64,000 bases of DNA, taken from the NCBI RefSeq assembly GCF_900176475.1, contig NZ_FWXX01000012.1:1-64000 (forward strand), written 5' to 3'. The number at the start of each line of letters is the position of its first letter. Position 1 is the first letter of the stretch. Of the stretch, positions 9,228-18,374 are shown one piece after another. The notes below the pieces were generated by a model that saw only the letters and a program-made list of their open reading frames with translations, had not been told where the DNA came from and did no database searches. Origin of the DNA: Tropicibacter naphthalenivorans (GTDB lineage Bacteria; Pseudomonadota; Alphaproteobacteria; Rhodobacterales; Rhodobacteraceae). The position numbers and the translations under genes were made by a program.

Positions 9228-10526
9228 TCAAGCCCCCAGTTTCTTGCGGTAAAGGATGTCGATGAACACGGCCAGCACCAGCACGAGGCCGACAACGATG
9301 TTCTGGAAGGGCGCGTCCACGCCGACCATCGCCATGCCCGATTGCAGCGCCTGCATGATCAGCGCCCCAAGGATCGCGCCGTAGATCGTGCCGATCCCGC
9401 CGGACAGCGCGGTGCCGCCGATCACAGCCGCCGCGATCACGCGCAGCTCATCCAGCGTGCCGATGTCGTTCGAGTGGTTCGACAGGCGGGCCGAGGCCAC
9501 CACGGCGGACAGCGCACAGAGGAAGCCCATGAGGGCAAAGACCTTGACCGTCAGCAGGCGGGTGTTGATGCCCGACAGCTCTGCCGCGTCGGGGTTGCCC
9601 CCGGTGGCAAAGATGTAGCGGCCCAGACGGGTGCGGCGCGCCACAACGGTCAGCACGATGGCCACCACGATCAGGATCAGCACCGAGAACGGCAGGCCGT
9701 AGCCAACGCCGGTCAGACCTTCGGGCATGACCTCGCCGCGCGCTTCGAACATGCGCTCAAGGCGGCGCTGCGGGATTTCATAGGCGTTCAGAACCGCCAC
9801 GAACCCAAGGATCGCCACCGCGGTGATGCCGGACAGAACCGCCTGCGCCCACATCGGTTTCACCGAGAAGCCGTGGCGCGCACGCGCTTGCCGCGCCGAC
9901 CAAAGCGCCCAGAGCGCCGCCGCCGTCAGCACGATCCCCAGCGCCCAGCTGGTGCTTTCGCCCAAGGTGCCGTTGGTGCCGCCCAGCTTGATGAAGTTCG
10001 CGTCCAGCGGGCCGATGGTCTGACCGCCGGTCAGGTACCACGCCACGTTGCGCCAGATCAGGAAACCGCCCAGCGTCACGATAAACGCCGGAATGGTCAG
10101 GTAGCCCACGAGAAAGCCATGGAACGCGCCGATCAGCGTGCCCGCGATCAGGCCCACCACGATGGTGATGATCCACGTCGCCGGGTGGTTCAGGCCCATA
10201 TCCAGCGTGTACGGCAGGATCTGCGTCTGCGTCATCGCCATGATCGCCGAACAGGTCGCGAGCAAAGCGCCGACCGACAGGTCAATGTGGCGCGTGACGA
10301 TCACGAACACCATGCCGCAGGCCATGATGGCCACGGACACCGTCTGGATCGACAGGTTAAAGACGTTGCGCGGCGTCAGGAAACGCCCTTCGGTGATGAT
10401 GTCGAACCCGATGCACAGCACGATGAACGCGCCGATCATACCCAGCAGGCGCATGTCCAGTTCCAGCTTTTGGAACAGGCTCTTGGGCGCTTGCGCGGGC
10501 AGCGTTTGTGACGGTGAAGTCGCCAT
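9228..10526 (-). CDS. xylH: Sugar ABC transporter permease (xylose type)
   Basis: A 432-residue polytopic inner-membrane protein of the BPD_transp_2 family, with about ten hydrophobic segments. Family sequences include [11 protein letters not shown] near the N-terminal third and [15 protein letters not shown] and [12 protein letters not shown] in the second half. It forms the channel for xylose import with XylF and XylG. Second gene of the operon, separated from xylF by a terminator-like hairpin and touching xylG. Confidence 0.93.
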   Translation of the reverse strand: MATSPSQTLPAQAPKSLFQKLELDMRLLGMIGAFIVLCIGFDIITEGRFLTPRNVFNLSIQTVSVAIMACGMVFVIVTRHIDLSVGALLATCSAIMAMTQTQILPYTLDMGLNHPATWIITIVVGLIAGTLIGAFHGFLVGYLTIPAFIVTLGGFLIWRNVAWYLTGGQTIGPLDANFIKLGGTNGTLGESTSWALGIVLTAAALWALWSARQARARHGFSVKPMWAQAVLSGITAVAILGFVAVLNAYEIPQRRLERMFEARGEVMPEGLTGVGYGLPFSVLILIVVAIVLTVVARRTRLGRYIFATGGNPDAAELSGINTRLLTVKVFALMGFLCALSAVVASARLSNHSNDIGTLDELRVIAAAVIGGTALSGGIGTIYGAILGALIMQALQSGMAMVGVDAPFQNIVVGLVLVLAVFIDILYRKKLGA

Positions 10527-10541
10527 TGCTCCCTCCCTCAG

Positions 10542-10580
10542 GATAAAAAAAGGGCGCGATTCCAGTCAGGAACCGCGCCT
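10542..10580 (-). terminator. Leaky terminator between xylF and xylH
   Basis: On the minus strand GGCGCG-G-TTCC / GGAA-AT-CGCGCC (6+4 bp with a small internal loop, 5-nt loop) is followed by CTTTTTTT just after the xylF stop. This is the classic place for a partial terminator that makes the binding protein more abundant than the membrane components. Confidence 0.75.
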
Positions 10581-10590
10581 GTTGTGGGGT

Positions 10591-11604
10591 TTAGTTACAG
10601 GGGGCCGGGCCTGCTTCGACGCCCTGGCAGAGCGCCTCTTGGGTGATCCAGCCCGCGTCGACGACCAGCGACAGGTTGTCCTTGGTCACCGGGATCGGCT
10701 CGAGGAAGCGCGCGGTCAGCGTGGTGCCAGCCGGCGAGGTCCATTCCTGCGCACCGGCGATGGCGCTCATGTCCGCACCGCCTGCCAGAGCCACGGCGAT
10801 CTCGCCGGCGGCCGTGCCGAGGTCACGCGCGTCTTTCCACACGGACACGGTCTGGGTGCCTTTGGCAACGCGGTTCAGCGCGGCGTGGTCGCCGTCCTGA
10901 CCGGAGACCGGCAGACCTTCCATGCCCTGCGCGGTCAGCGCCGCCACAACACCGCCCGCGGTGCCGTCGTTCGAGGCCACAACCGCGTCGACGTTGTTGT
11001 CGTTGGCGGTCAGGATCTGTTCCATGTTGCGCTGCGCGTTGGCGGGCAGCCAGCCATCGGTGTAGGCTTCGTCCACGATGGTGATGTCACCGGCGTCGAT
11101 CGCCGCTTGCAACACCTCTTGCTGACCGCCGCGCAGGAAGTCTGCGTTCGGGTCGGTCGGCGAGCCCTTGATCATGACGTAGTTGCCCTTGGGCTGGGCG
11201 GCCAGCACGGCACGCGCCTGCATCCGGCCCACTTCGACGTTGTCGAAGGTCAGGTAAAAGGTCGACGCGTCTTCGATCAGGCGGTCATAGGCGATGACCG
11301 GGATGCCTTCGTCGGCGGCGGCCTGAACTGCCGGGCCAATCGACTGGCTGTCCTGCGCCAGAACGATCAGCGCGTCGACGCCCTGTGCGATCAGGCTTTC
11401 GATGTCGGACAGCTGCTTGGACGACGAGGACTGCGCGTCAGCGGCGACATACTTGGCGCCAGCGGCTTCGAGGGCGGCGACGATGGCCGCCTCGTCGGTT
11501 TTCCAGCGCTCTTCCTGGAAGTTGGACCAGCTCACACCAACGGTCTGAGCGAATGCGGACGAGCCCATCAGGACGGCGGCTGCCGTCATTGCGAAAAGTT
11601 TCAT
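10591..11604 (-). CDS. xylF: Xylose-binding periplasmic protein
   Basis: Start set at 11604, after GGGAGGAAATC; upstream codons of the frame are not needed. The 337-residue product has a signal peptide ending near SSAFAQ and a periplasmic-binding-protein-1 fold. Family features are [45 protein letters not shown] and [13 protein letters not shown], as in XylF. It captures D-xylose in the periplasm and delivers it to XylHG. First gene of the operon, divergent from the ROK repressor across a 153-bp AT-rich promoter region. Confidence 0.94.
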   Translation of the reverse strand: MKLFAMTAAAVLMGSSAFAQTVGVSWSNFQEERWKTDEAAIVAALEAAGAKYVAADAQSSSSKQLSDIESLIAQGVDALIVLAQDSQSIGPAVQAAADEGIPVIAYDRLIEDASTFYLTFDNVEVGRMQARAVLAAQPKGNYVMIKGSPTDPNADFLRGGQQEVLQAAIDAGDITIVDEAYTDGWLPANAQRNMEQILTANDNNVDAVVASNDGTAGGVVAALTAQGMEGLPVSGQDGDHAALNRVAKGTQTVSVWKDARDLGTAAGEIAVALAGGADMSAIAGAQEWTSPAGTTLTARFLEPIPVTKDNLSLVVDAGWITQEALCQGVEAGPAPCN

Positions 11605-11757
11605 GATTTCCTCCCAAATTCGAATATGTGCCCCCGACGAGTCGTCGAATCGGCGCCATGCTCTTTTGTCGCACAATTATTTCAGTCGGTAAAATATATT
11701 TTCTTTACTCGCTAAAAAATTTAGGACAGCTTGGCGCACGGGAGGAAAATTCGCGCC
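11605..11757. promoter_or_regulatory. Divergent xylF / ROK repressor promoter region with palindromes
   Basis: AT-rich stretch between two divergent start codons. It contains a GTAAA-N10-TTTAC inverted repeat at 11689-11708 with a perfect AAAATATATTTT core, a CTAAA-AAA-TTTAG repeat at 11712-11724, and CGACGA-G-TCGTCG at 11635-11647. ROK repressors bind AT-rich palindromes, so the first two are the best operator candidates for xylose-responsive control of both genes (inference). Confidence 0.55.
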
Positions 11758-12990
11758 ATGACAAAAGACGTCTTGTCTCAAGACCCGGTTTTGATCGGGG
11801 ATCTGGACGCACGCGATCATACCCGGCTGCGGGTGCTACAGTGCATCCGCGCGGCTGGTGAAATCTCGCGCACAGATATTGCCAAAGCGTTAATTTCCAG
11901 CCCCGCCACGGTCACTTCGGCCTGCGGGGCACTGTTGGACGCCGGGTTGATCGCGGAAACCGCCGCGCCCCCGTCAGAGGGCGTGCAGCGCGGGCGGCCT
12001 CGGGTGATGCTGACGGTGAACGGTGCGGTCTTTGCCGTGGCCGGGGTCAAGATCGCGCGGGATGCGATCCGCCTGATGGTGGTGGGTTTCCAAGGCCAGG
12101 AGATCGGCACCCACGTCTGGCCCCTGCTGGAATCGCGCATGGACCCCGAGGCGCTGGTCATCGAGGTGCGCCGCGCGCTGGATGCCGCCTGCGCCGCCTT
12201 GGACCTGCCGATCGAGCGGATCGCGGGCCTGACCATCGGCCTGCCGGGGTTCCTGAATGCCGATGAGAATTTCCTGCATTGGTCGTCCTCGGTGACCCAA
12301 GGCAACGTCGATCTGGGGCCGCTGATCGCCGCGCATATCCCCTGCCCCACCTTTATCGACAACGACGCCAATCTGGTGGCCAAGGCCGAGCACCTGTTCG
12401 GCGCGGGGCGCGGGTTTCACAACTTTCTCGTGGTGACGCTGGAGCATGGCGTGGGCATGGGAATCATCCTCAACGATCAGCTCTACCGAGGCGAGCGCGG
12501 CTGCGGCGCAGAGTTCGGCCATATGAAGATCCAGTTCGAAGGCGCTTTGTGCCAATGCGGCCAGCGCGGCTGTCTAGAGGCCTATGTGGGGGACTACGCC
12601 CTGATCCGCGACAGCGGCACCGTACGCGGCCAGTCCGAGATCGAGACCATCGCCGACATCATCGCTGCGGCGCGGTCGGGCGATACTTTGGCGCAAGAGG
12701 TGCTGGACCGTGCCTCGCGCGTGCTGGGGGTGGCCTTGGCGAATTTGGTCAATCTGTTTGATCCCGAGCATATCGTGGTCGCCCGTTCGCGCCCCAAGTT
12801 CGACCAGCGCTACGTGGATACCATGATGGCGACGCTGCGGCGCAACACGGTCGAGGTGGACGCGCCCTTGCCGGGGATCACCGTGCGCAACCTTGACGAG
12901 ATGATGTGGGCCAAGGGCGCGGCGGCGCACGCGATCGAGCGGGTGTCGATCCTGAAAGTGCGCGGGCTGGGGGTGGCGGATGCTGTCTAG
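11758..12990 (+). CDS. xylR: ROK-family transcriptional repressor, probable xylose regulator
   Basis: Start taken at the ATG at 11758 with GGGAGGAAAA upstream; a TTG at 11731 opens the frame earlier. The 410-residue protein has an N-terminal winged HTH (~23-66, EISRTDIAKAL...VTSACGALLDAGLI) and a ROK sugar-kinase-like domain. That domain carries GLTIGLPGFLNADENF, FIDNDANLVAKAE and the zinc motif CQCGQRGCLE (~265-274). By family analogy it represses the divergent xylFHGA operon until xylose binds. Its 3' end overlaps the next gene by 11 bp. Confidence 0.88.
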   Translation: MTKDVLSQDPVLIGDLDARDHTRLRVLQCIRAAGEISRTDIAKALISSPATVTSACGALLDAGLIAETAAPPSEGVQRGRPRVMLTVNGAVFAVAGVKIARDAIRLMVVGFQGQEIGTHVWPLLESRMDPEALVIEVRRALDAACAALDLPIERIAGLTIGLPGFLNADENFLHWSSSVTQGNVDLGPLIAAHIPCPTFIDNDANLVAKAEHLFGAGRGFHNFLVVTLEHGVGMGIILNDQLYRGERGCGAEFGHMKIQFEGALCQCGQRGCLEAYVGDYALIRDSGTVRGQSEIETIADIIAAARSGDTLAQEVLDRASRVLGVALANLVNLFDPEHIVVARSRPKFDQRYVDTMMATLRRNTVEVDAPLPGITVRNLDEMMWAKGAAAHAIERVSILKVRGLGVADAV

Positions 12991-14464
12991 AGCTTTGATA
13001 ATTTGCGCCTTTCCGGCGGTCGCCCTCGCCGGGCCGGACTTCCGGCCCGTCTCGGTGCCCGAGCACGTCTATGACGGCGGGTGGGAGCATTTCGTCGGCG
13101 GGGGCGTGGCGAGTTTCGATTGCGACGGTGACGCCTTGCCCGAGCTTTACGCGGCAGGCGGCAGCAACCCGGCGGTTTTGCTGCGGAACCGATCCGGCGC
13201 GGAGTTGGCGTTTGCGGCGGACACGCCCGAGGCGTTGGCTTTGACCGGGGTCACCGGGGCGTATCCCTTGGACATTGACCGGGATGGGATCACCGATCTG
13301 GCGGTCTTGAGGGTCGGCCCCGATGTTCTGCTGCGCGGCCTGCCTGGCTGTCAGTTTGCGCCTTTCGAAGGGCTTGGCTTTGCGTCGGGCGATCACTGGA
13401 CCACCGCCTTTTCCGCCACTTGGGAAGCGGGACAGAGCCTGCCGACGCTGGCCTTTGGCACCTATGTCGACCGCAGCGATCCGGACGGGCCCTTCGAGAC
13501 CTGTGACGACACGCTGCTGTACCGGCCCGAGGGTGACCATTACCCCGCGCCCCGGCGCCTGATCCCCGGCTTTTGCGCGCTGTCGATGCTGTTCACCGAT
13601 TGGCAGCGGGTGGGCCGCGCCGATCTGCGGGTGTCCAACGACCGCCATTACTATGTGCGCGGCGGGCAGGAACAGATGTGGGCGATGGAAGAGCCCCCGC
13701 GCCTGTACACCGCCGAAGAGGGCTGGCGGCCCTATGCGCTGTGGGGGATGGGGATCGCCTCGCGCGATGTGACGGGGGATGGCTTTGCCGATGTCTACCT
13801 GACCTCCATGGGCGATCAGAAGTTCCAGACCTTTGATCCGACCACCGGCGGGCCGAGCTATCAGGACGCGACCTTTGCCCGAGGCACCACCGCGCACCGG
13901 CCCCATACGGGGGGCGACGGGCGGCCTTCCACCGGCTGGCACGCCGCCTTTGGCGATGTGGACAACGACGGGCGCGACGACATTTTCGTCGCCAAGGGCA
14001 ATGTCGAGCAGATGCCCGATGCCGCCATGGACGACCCCAACACGTTGCTCATGCAAAACCCCGATGGGACGTTCACCGAGGCCGCAGCGCAGGCGGGCCT
14101 TGCCTCGATGGCGCGGGGACGCGGGGCGGCTGTGGTCGATCTGAACAACGACGGGCGGCTGGACGTGGCGGTGGTGAACCGGCGCGCGCCCATGGAGGTG
14201 TTCCAGAATATTACGCAAGGCGGCCATTGGCTGCTGGTTGATCTGACCGAGGTGGGCGCGTTCATCGAGCTAAAGGTCGGCGAGACGACGCACACGCGTG
14301 AAATCACCATCGGCGGAGGCCATGCCAGCGGGCACCTTGGCTTGCAGCATTTCGGACTTGGGCAGGCTGAGACCGCACAGATGCGGGTGATCTGGCCCGA
14401 TGGCACGGCCACTGACTGGCAAAGCGTCACCGCCGATCAGATCGTCACGGTGCCGCGCCCTTAG
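12980..14464 (+). CDS. CRTAC1/ASPIC-UnbV family secreted FG-GAP beta-propeller protein
   Basis: 494 residues with a signal peptide (cleavage after AVALA). Several FG-GAP/VCBS calcium-binding blade motifs are present: DIDRDGITDLAV, DVTGDGFADVY, DVDNDGRDDIF, DLNNDGRLDVAV. A C-terminal ASPIC/UnbV-like region ends GLGQAETAQMRVIWPDGTATDW. This family is extracytoplasmic and poorly understood. It overlaps the repressor gene by 11 bp, so the two are probably cotranslated, although no link to xylose is evident. Confidence 0.85.
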   Translation: MLSRALIICAFPAVALAGPDFRPVSVPEHVYDGGWEHFVGGGVASFDCDGDALPELYAAGGSNPAVLLRNRSGAELAFAADTPEALALTGVTGAYPLDIDRDGITDLAVLRVGPDVLLRGLPGCQFAPFEGLGFASGDHWTTAFSATWEAGQSLPTLAFGTYVDRSDPDGPFETCDDTLLYRPEGDHYPAPRRLIPGFCALSMLFTDWQRVGRADLRVSNDRHYYVRGGQEQMWAMEEPPRLYTAEEGWRPYALWGMGIASRDVTGDGFADVYLTSMGDQKFQTFDPTTGGPSYQDATFARGTTAHRPHTGGDGRPSTGWHAAFGDVDNDGRDDIFVAKGNVEQMPDAAMDDPNTLLMQNPDGTFTEAAAQAGLASMARGRGAAVVDLNNDGRLDVAVVNRRAPMEVFQNITQGGHWLLVDLTEVGAFIELKVGETTHTREITIGGGHASGHLGLQHFGLGQAETAQMRVIWPDGTATDWQSVTADQIVTVPRP

Positions 14465-14524
14465 GCTTGCGCCCGGCGCGCCCGCAATGCCACAAGGCGC
14501 TCAAACCAGTTTTGAGGCCCACAG

Positions 14525-14929
14525 ATGAGCATTTTCACCCGTGACCAAAGCGTCACCTTTGGCGACTGCGACCCGGCGGGGATCGTCTATTATCCCAACT
14601 ATTACCGTTGGATGGACGGCACCTTTCACGAGTATCTGCGCGCCGTGTCCAGCGGGCACAGCGGTGTGTGCGCGCAGCTTGGCGCGCGGGGCTTGGGTTT
14701 GATGGAATCAAAGCTGGCGTTCCGGTCCCCAGCTGTCGATGGCACCGTGCTGCGCTACGCGATTGAGGGCATCACCTGGGCGAACAAGTCCTTTGACATC
14801 ACCTACACCGCCCATGACGGCGACCGGCTGGTGCTGGAAGGGATGGAGCGGCGCGGGATTTTCATCGAAAAGGATGGCCGTCTGCGCGCTGGCGAAACTG
14901 CACCGCTGCGGGCGCTTTTGGGGCTGTAA
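14525..14929 (+). CDS. Acyl-CoA thioesterase of the 4-hydroxybenzoyl-CoA thioesterase/YbgC hot-dog family
   Basis: A 134-residue single hot-dog domain. The signature TFGDCDPAGIVYYPNYYRWMD contains the catalytic aspartate D16 of the 4-hydroxybenzoyl-CoA thioesterase class. It would hydrolyse an acyl- or aroyl-CoA to the free acid and CoA in the cytosol. It stands alone between the beta-propeller gene and the convergent liv operon, so the substrate is unknown. Confidence 0.88.
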   Translation: MSIFTRDQSVTFGDCDPAGIVYYPNYYRWMDGTFHEYLRAVSSGHSGVCAQLGARGLGLMESKLAFRSPAVDGTVLRYAIEGITWANKSFDITYTAHDGDRLVLEGMERRGIFIEKDGRLRAGETAPLRALLGL

Positions 14930-14939
14930 AAGCCGAAAA

Positions 14940-14962
14940 GGGCAGGCCATGACAGCCTGCCC
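14940..14962. terminator. Terminator hairpin between convergent thioesterase and livF
   Basis: Perfect 8-bp stem GGGCAGGC / GCCTGCCC with a 7-nt loop in the gap between convergent genes. The minus-strand side is followed by TTTT, so it mainly serves the liv operon. Confidence 0.7.
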
Positions 14963-14968
14963 CATGAT

Positions 14969-15670
14969 TTAGAAATAGGCTTGGTCCAGCAGGGACGGAT
15001 CATCCTTGAGCGCCTGCGCGCTGCCCGAATAGCGCACCGCCCCGCCGCGCATGACGATGGCGTCGTCGACCATGGACAGGGCGACCTCGGTGAACTGCTC
15101 AACGATGATGATGCCCGCACCATCCGCGACCAGCTGGCCGATGGCCGACACCAGACGCTTGACGATCAAGGGCGCGAGGCCCAGCGACATCTCGTCGATC
15201 ACAAGGTACTGCGGGCGGCACATCAGCGCGTGACCAATCGCCAGCATCTGCTGCTGACCGCCCGACATGGTGCCCGCGATCTGCTTTTTCCGCTCGGCCA
15301 GTTCGGGGAAGAGCGTGTAGGTGCGCTCCAGGGTTTCCTCGACCTCGGAGGTCGACAGTAGCGACGCCGCCGCGCGCAGGTTGTCATCCACCGACAGCAG
15401 GGTCAGAACGCGGTGGCCTTCGGGGACCACGGCAACGCCCGCCGCGCGCACCGCGTTGGGGGCCAGCCCCGCAAGGTCGCGGCCATCCGCACGCACCGCA
15501 CCGCTCGCCACGGGCAGCATCCCGCCAATGGCCAGGGCCAGCTCTGACTTGCCCGCGCCATTGGCGCCCAGAACCGCCGTTACCTTGCCCGGCGCAACGG
15601 CCAGCGACGCCTCCGAGACGACCGCGCGCCCGCCCTGCTGCACCGTGAGGTTTTCAATCGTCAGGGTCAT
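14969..15670 (-). CDS. livF: Branched-chain amino acid type ABC transporter ATP-binding protein LivF
   Basis: 233 residues. Walker A GANGAGKS (~35-42), signature MSGGQQQ (~135-141), Walker B YLVIDE (~155-160) and the LivF phrase MSLGLAPLIV. It pairs with LivG to energise a HAAT-type importer. It begins right after the livG stop and is the last gene of the GMC-SBP-livHMGF operon. The HAAT family transports amino acids but also amides, urea and aromatic acids, so the solute is unproven. Confidence 0.9.
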   Translation of the reverse strand: MTLTIENLTVQQGGRAVVSEASLAVAPGKVTAVLGANGAGKSELALAIGGMLPVASGAVRADGRDLAGLAPNAVRAAGVAVVPEGHRVLTLLSVDDNLRAAASLLSTSEVEETLERTYTLFPELAERKKQIAGTMSGGQQQMLAIGHALMCRPQYLVIDEMSLGLAPLIVKRLVSAIGQLVADGAGIIIVEQFTEVALSMVDDAIVMRGGAVRYSGSAQALKDDPSLLDQAYF

Positions 15671-16384
15671 TTACTCTACATCCTCGATGCCAAGGTAGGC
15701 CGCCTTGACGTGCGGGTCGTCCAGCACGGCGCGGGTGGGGCCAAAGGCGATGCGCTTGCCGAAATCCAGAACCAGCGTTTCGACGCAAATGCGTTCGATC
15801 AGGTCGACGTCGTGGTCGATGACCAGCACCGTCGCGCCGGTGACTTCGGGCACTTGCAGGATCAGATCGCCGAGGCGGTTCGCCTCTTCGCGCGACAGGC
15901 CGTCGCCGGGTTCATCGAACTTCACGATCTTGGGATTGCCAACCAGACAGCGCGCCACATCGGTCAGACGGCGCTGAAAGGTGTTCAGCCCGCCCGCCGG
16001 GGTGCTGGCCTGCGCGGTCAGCCCGGTGAGTTCCAAGGCCCGCTCCATGTCGGCGCGCTTGTCGGCGCGGCTGCCGGGGGTGGCGTCAAGGATCACTTGG
16101 AGGTTCTCGGCGATGGTCAGATCGTCGGCGATCTGCTCCTTTTGGAAGGACCGGCGCAGGCCCCAGCGGGTGTGTTTATGCGCAGGCATCTGGCCGATGT
16201 CCTGCCCGTTCCACGCGATCCGCCCGGTGCATTTCAGGAACCCCGAGATGACGTTCATCGTCGTGGTCTTGCCCGCGCCATTCGGCCCGATGATGCCGTT
16301 GACCGGCGCGTTGAAGGTCGCGTTGATCGCGTCCAGCGCGTTGACCCCGCCGAATTTGACGGTCAGGCCAGAAAGCTCGATCAT
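15671..16384 (-). CDS. livG: Branched-chain amino acid type ABC transporter ATP-binding protein LivG (atypical signature motif)
   Basis: 237 residues with an intact Walker A GPNGAGKTT (~33-41). The ABC signature is degenerate: LNTFQRRLTDVARC stands where LivG normally has LSYGQQRRLEIARA, and Walker B reads VKFDEPGDGL instead of LLLDEPAAGL. The frame is intact and its borders with livF and livM are tight, so it is probably expressed. The second ATPase LivF keeps a normal SGGQ, and asymmetric ATPase pairs are known in other ABC systems. Confidence 0.85.
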   Translation of the reverse strand: MIELSGLTVKFGGVNALDAINATFNAPVNGIIGPNGAGKTTTMNVISGFLKCTGRIAWNGQDIGQMPAHKHTRWGLRRSFQKEQIADDLTIAENLQVILDATPGSRADKRADMERALELTGLTAQASTPAGGLNTFQRRLTDVARCLVGNPKIVKFDEPGDGLSREEANRLGDLILQVPEVTGATVLVIDHDVDLIERICVETLVLDFGKRIAFGPTRAVLDDPHVKAAYLGIEDVE

Positions 16385-17349
16385 GACTGCCCCTTTCGTT
16401 TGCTAAACAGGCCGATGATCTGCCCCGACAGTCCGTCCGGCGCGGTGATGATCGCGTGCAACAGCGCCGCGCCAAAGATCACCAGGGTCAGGTCCGCGTC
16501 CAGCGACCAGTCGTTGAACAGCGCTGGCAGCACGCGGTACAGAACCCCCGCGATGACGGCACCCAGCCAGAAACGCGCGCCGCCGACCACGGCGAGGGCA
16601 AAGAGCATGATGGATTCCGACGCGCGGAAGGTCGCCGCATCGAGCAGGCCCAGCCCACCGGCCAGCAAGCCGCCCGCGATCCCCGCAAGGAACCCGGACA
16701 GGCCAAACGCCCACGCTTTGTAGTAGATGACGTTGACGCCAGAAGCGAGCGCCGCCGCTTCGGACCGCCGGATCATCGCCCAGGCGCGGCCCGGTGCCAG
16801 ACGGCGGTGCGCTTCGATCAGCGCGAACCCGAGGAAGGTCGCCAGCATCACGTAGCGCAGGTAGGCCGCGTCAGAGGTGGCAATCGCCGGACGGCGGAAC
16901 GGGGCTGCGACCGAAGGCATCACGCCCCAGAAGCCGGTCCCGCCGTTGGGAAAGCGGTAGGTCGAAAAGATGACCTCCAGCCCGCCTGCGGCCATCAGCG
17001 TGATCAGCGCAAGGTACAGCCCGCGCATCCGCAGCGCCGGGATCGCCAGCACCCAGCCAAAGACCATGGTGATGCCGCCCGCCACCGCGAGGTTGATCTC
17101 GAACGGCAGGTTAAACGCGTGGTTCATGCGCAGCATGATCCAGCCGCCCACGCCCATCAGCGCCACCTGCCCCAGCGACACCATGCCAAGGCGCGCATAC
17201 ATGAAGGCGACGCCAGAGGCGGCAATGATAAAGCAACTGGTCGAGGTGAAAATCTTGATCCACTGGCCGCCGGACAGCGACGGCAACGCGAGGATCATCA
17301 CCACAAAGAATATCGTTCCGGCCCAGCCGGAGGGGGTGATCTTGGTCAT
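16381..17349 (-). CDS. livM: Branched-chain amino acid type ABC permease LivM
   Basis: 322-residue inner-membrane protein with eight to nine hydrophobic segments and the LivM landmarks GMVSLGQVALMGVGGW and ALRMRGLYLALITLMAAGGLEVI. It overlaps livG by 4 bp and follows livH after 2 bp, so the genes are translationally coupled. With LivH it forms the translocation channel. Confidence 0.92.
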   Translation of the reverse strand: MTKITPSGWAGTIFFVVMILALPSLSGGQWIKIFTSTSCFIIAASGVAFMYARLGMVSLGQVALMGVGGWIMLRMNHAFNLPFEINLAVAGGITMVFGWVLAIPALRMRGLYLALITLMAAGGLEVIFSTYRFPNGGTGFWGVMPSVAAPFRRPAIATSDAAYLRYVMLATFLGFALIEAHRRLAPGRAWAMIRRSEAAALASGVNVIYYKAWAFGLSGFLAGIAGGLLAGGLGLLDAATFRASESIMLFALAVVGGARFWLGAVIAGVLYRVLPALFNDWSLDADLTLVIFGAALLHAIITAPDGLSGQIIGLFSKRKGQS

Positions 17350-17351
17350 TG

Positions 17352-18299
17352 TCAGTCCCTCGCAAAAAGCAGCCGCTGACCGCGTTGCATGACGATCAGC
17401 ACCACGGCGGCGATCAGGAAAGGCGCAACCGGGCGCGCCGATTTCAGCGCCGGCGACAGGGTCAGCAGCGATTCAACGACACCCATGGTCAGCCCGCCCA
17501 TCAGCACGAGGCCAAGGTTGTCGAGCCGCCCGCAGATGGCCGCTGTCACCGCCGGGATCACCATGAAGGTGATGACCACCGGTTCCAGCCGCACCAGATC
17601 GCCGAACATCAGCCCGGTAAAGCCCGCGATCACGCCCGCGATGCCCCAAGCGATGCTTTCCACCCGCAGGATGTTCACGCCGATCATGGCCGAGAGGTCT
17701 CGGTCGTTGGCCAGCGCGCGCATTTGCAGCCCCGTCCGGGTCTTGGTCAGATACAGCCAGATGCCCGCGACCAGCGCAAAGGCCGCGCCCACCACGATCA
17801 GGCGTGTCACGGTCACCCGCAGGCCAAGGATCATCACGGCGGCCTTGTCGGTGGGCAAGGTGAACTTGCGCACGTCGTCTTCCCAAGCAAAGGCGGTGAG
17901 GCCCAGCACGACCAAAGCAAAGCCCAGCGTCGCCACGGCCTTGACCACAGGGGCGCGCCACGCCAGCCCCGGCGCGATCAGACGCCCGTAGACCAGCGAC
18001 AGCGCCGCGGCCAAGGCAATCGCCACGCCCCAGGTGATCGGCTGCGCCCAGCCCCATTGCTGCAATTGCCAGGCCACCATGACCCCCAGCGCCCCGATCG
18101 CCCCCGAGGCAAGGTTAAGCACGCCGGAGGCGCGGTACAGCACGACCATGCCGATCCCGCCAAGCGCATAAAGCGACCCGACCGCCAGACCAGACACTAG
18201 GAACAGCCCCGCGACCTTCATCGGTTTGCCGGACGCGAACAGCGCGTAGGCCAGCACCATGATGCCAAGGTAGCCGAGGTAGGGAAGTAAGCGTTGCAT
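17352..18299 (-). CDS. livH: Branched-chain amino acid type ABC permease LivH
   Basis: 315 residues, polytopic, with the LivH features VSGLAVGSLYALGGIGMVVLYRASGVLNLA and GLQMRALANDRDLSAMIGVN in family-typical positions. First membrane component after the binding-protein gene, from which a 75-bp gap with a terminator-like hairpin separates it. Confidence 0.92.
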   Translation of the reverse strand: MQRLLPYLGYLGIMVLAYALFASGKPMKVAGLFLVSGLAVGSLYALGGIGMVVLYRASGVLNLASGAIGALGVMVAWQLQQWGWAQPITWGVAIALAAALSLVYGRLIAPGLAWRAPVVKAVATLGFALVVLGLTAFAWEDDVRKFTLPTDKAAVMILGLRVTVTRLIVVGAAFALVAGIWLYLTKTRTGLQMRALANDRDLSAMIGVNILRVESIAWGIAGVIAGFTGLMFGDLVRLEPVVITFMVIPAVTAAICGRLDNLGLVLMGGLTMGVVESLLTLSPALKSARPVAPFLIAAVVLIVMQRGQRLLFARD

Positions 18300-18324
18300 A
18301 TCAAAGCCCCCTCGCGAAAAATGG

Positions 18325-18356
18325 ACGGCCCGGCCCCATATTGGGAACCGGACCGT
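18325..18356 (-). terminator. Leaky terminator between binding-protein gene and livH
   Basis: Minus-strand stem ACGGTCCGG / CCGGGCCGT (9 bp, one wobble) with a 14-nt loop followed by ATTTTT. As in the xyl operon, it lies directly after the binding-protein gene and likely lowers transcription of the membrane components. Confidence 0.65.
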
Positions 18357-18374
18357 GTATGCGTTCAGGTCCGC

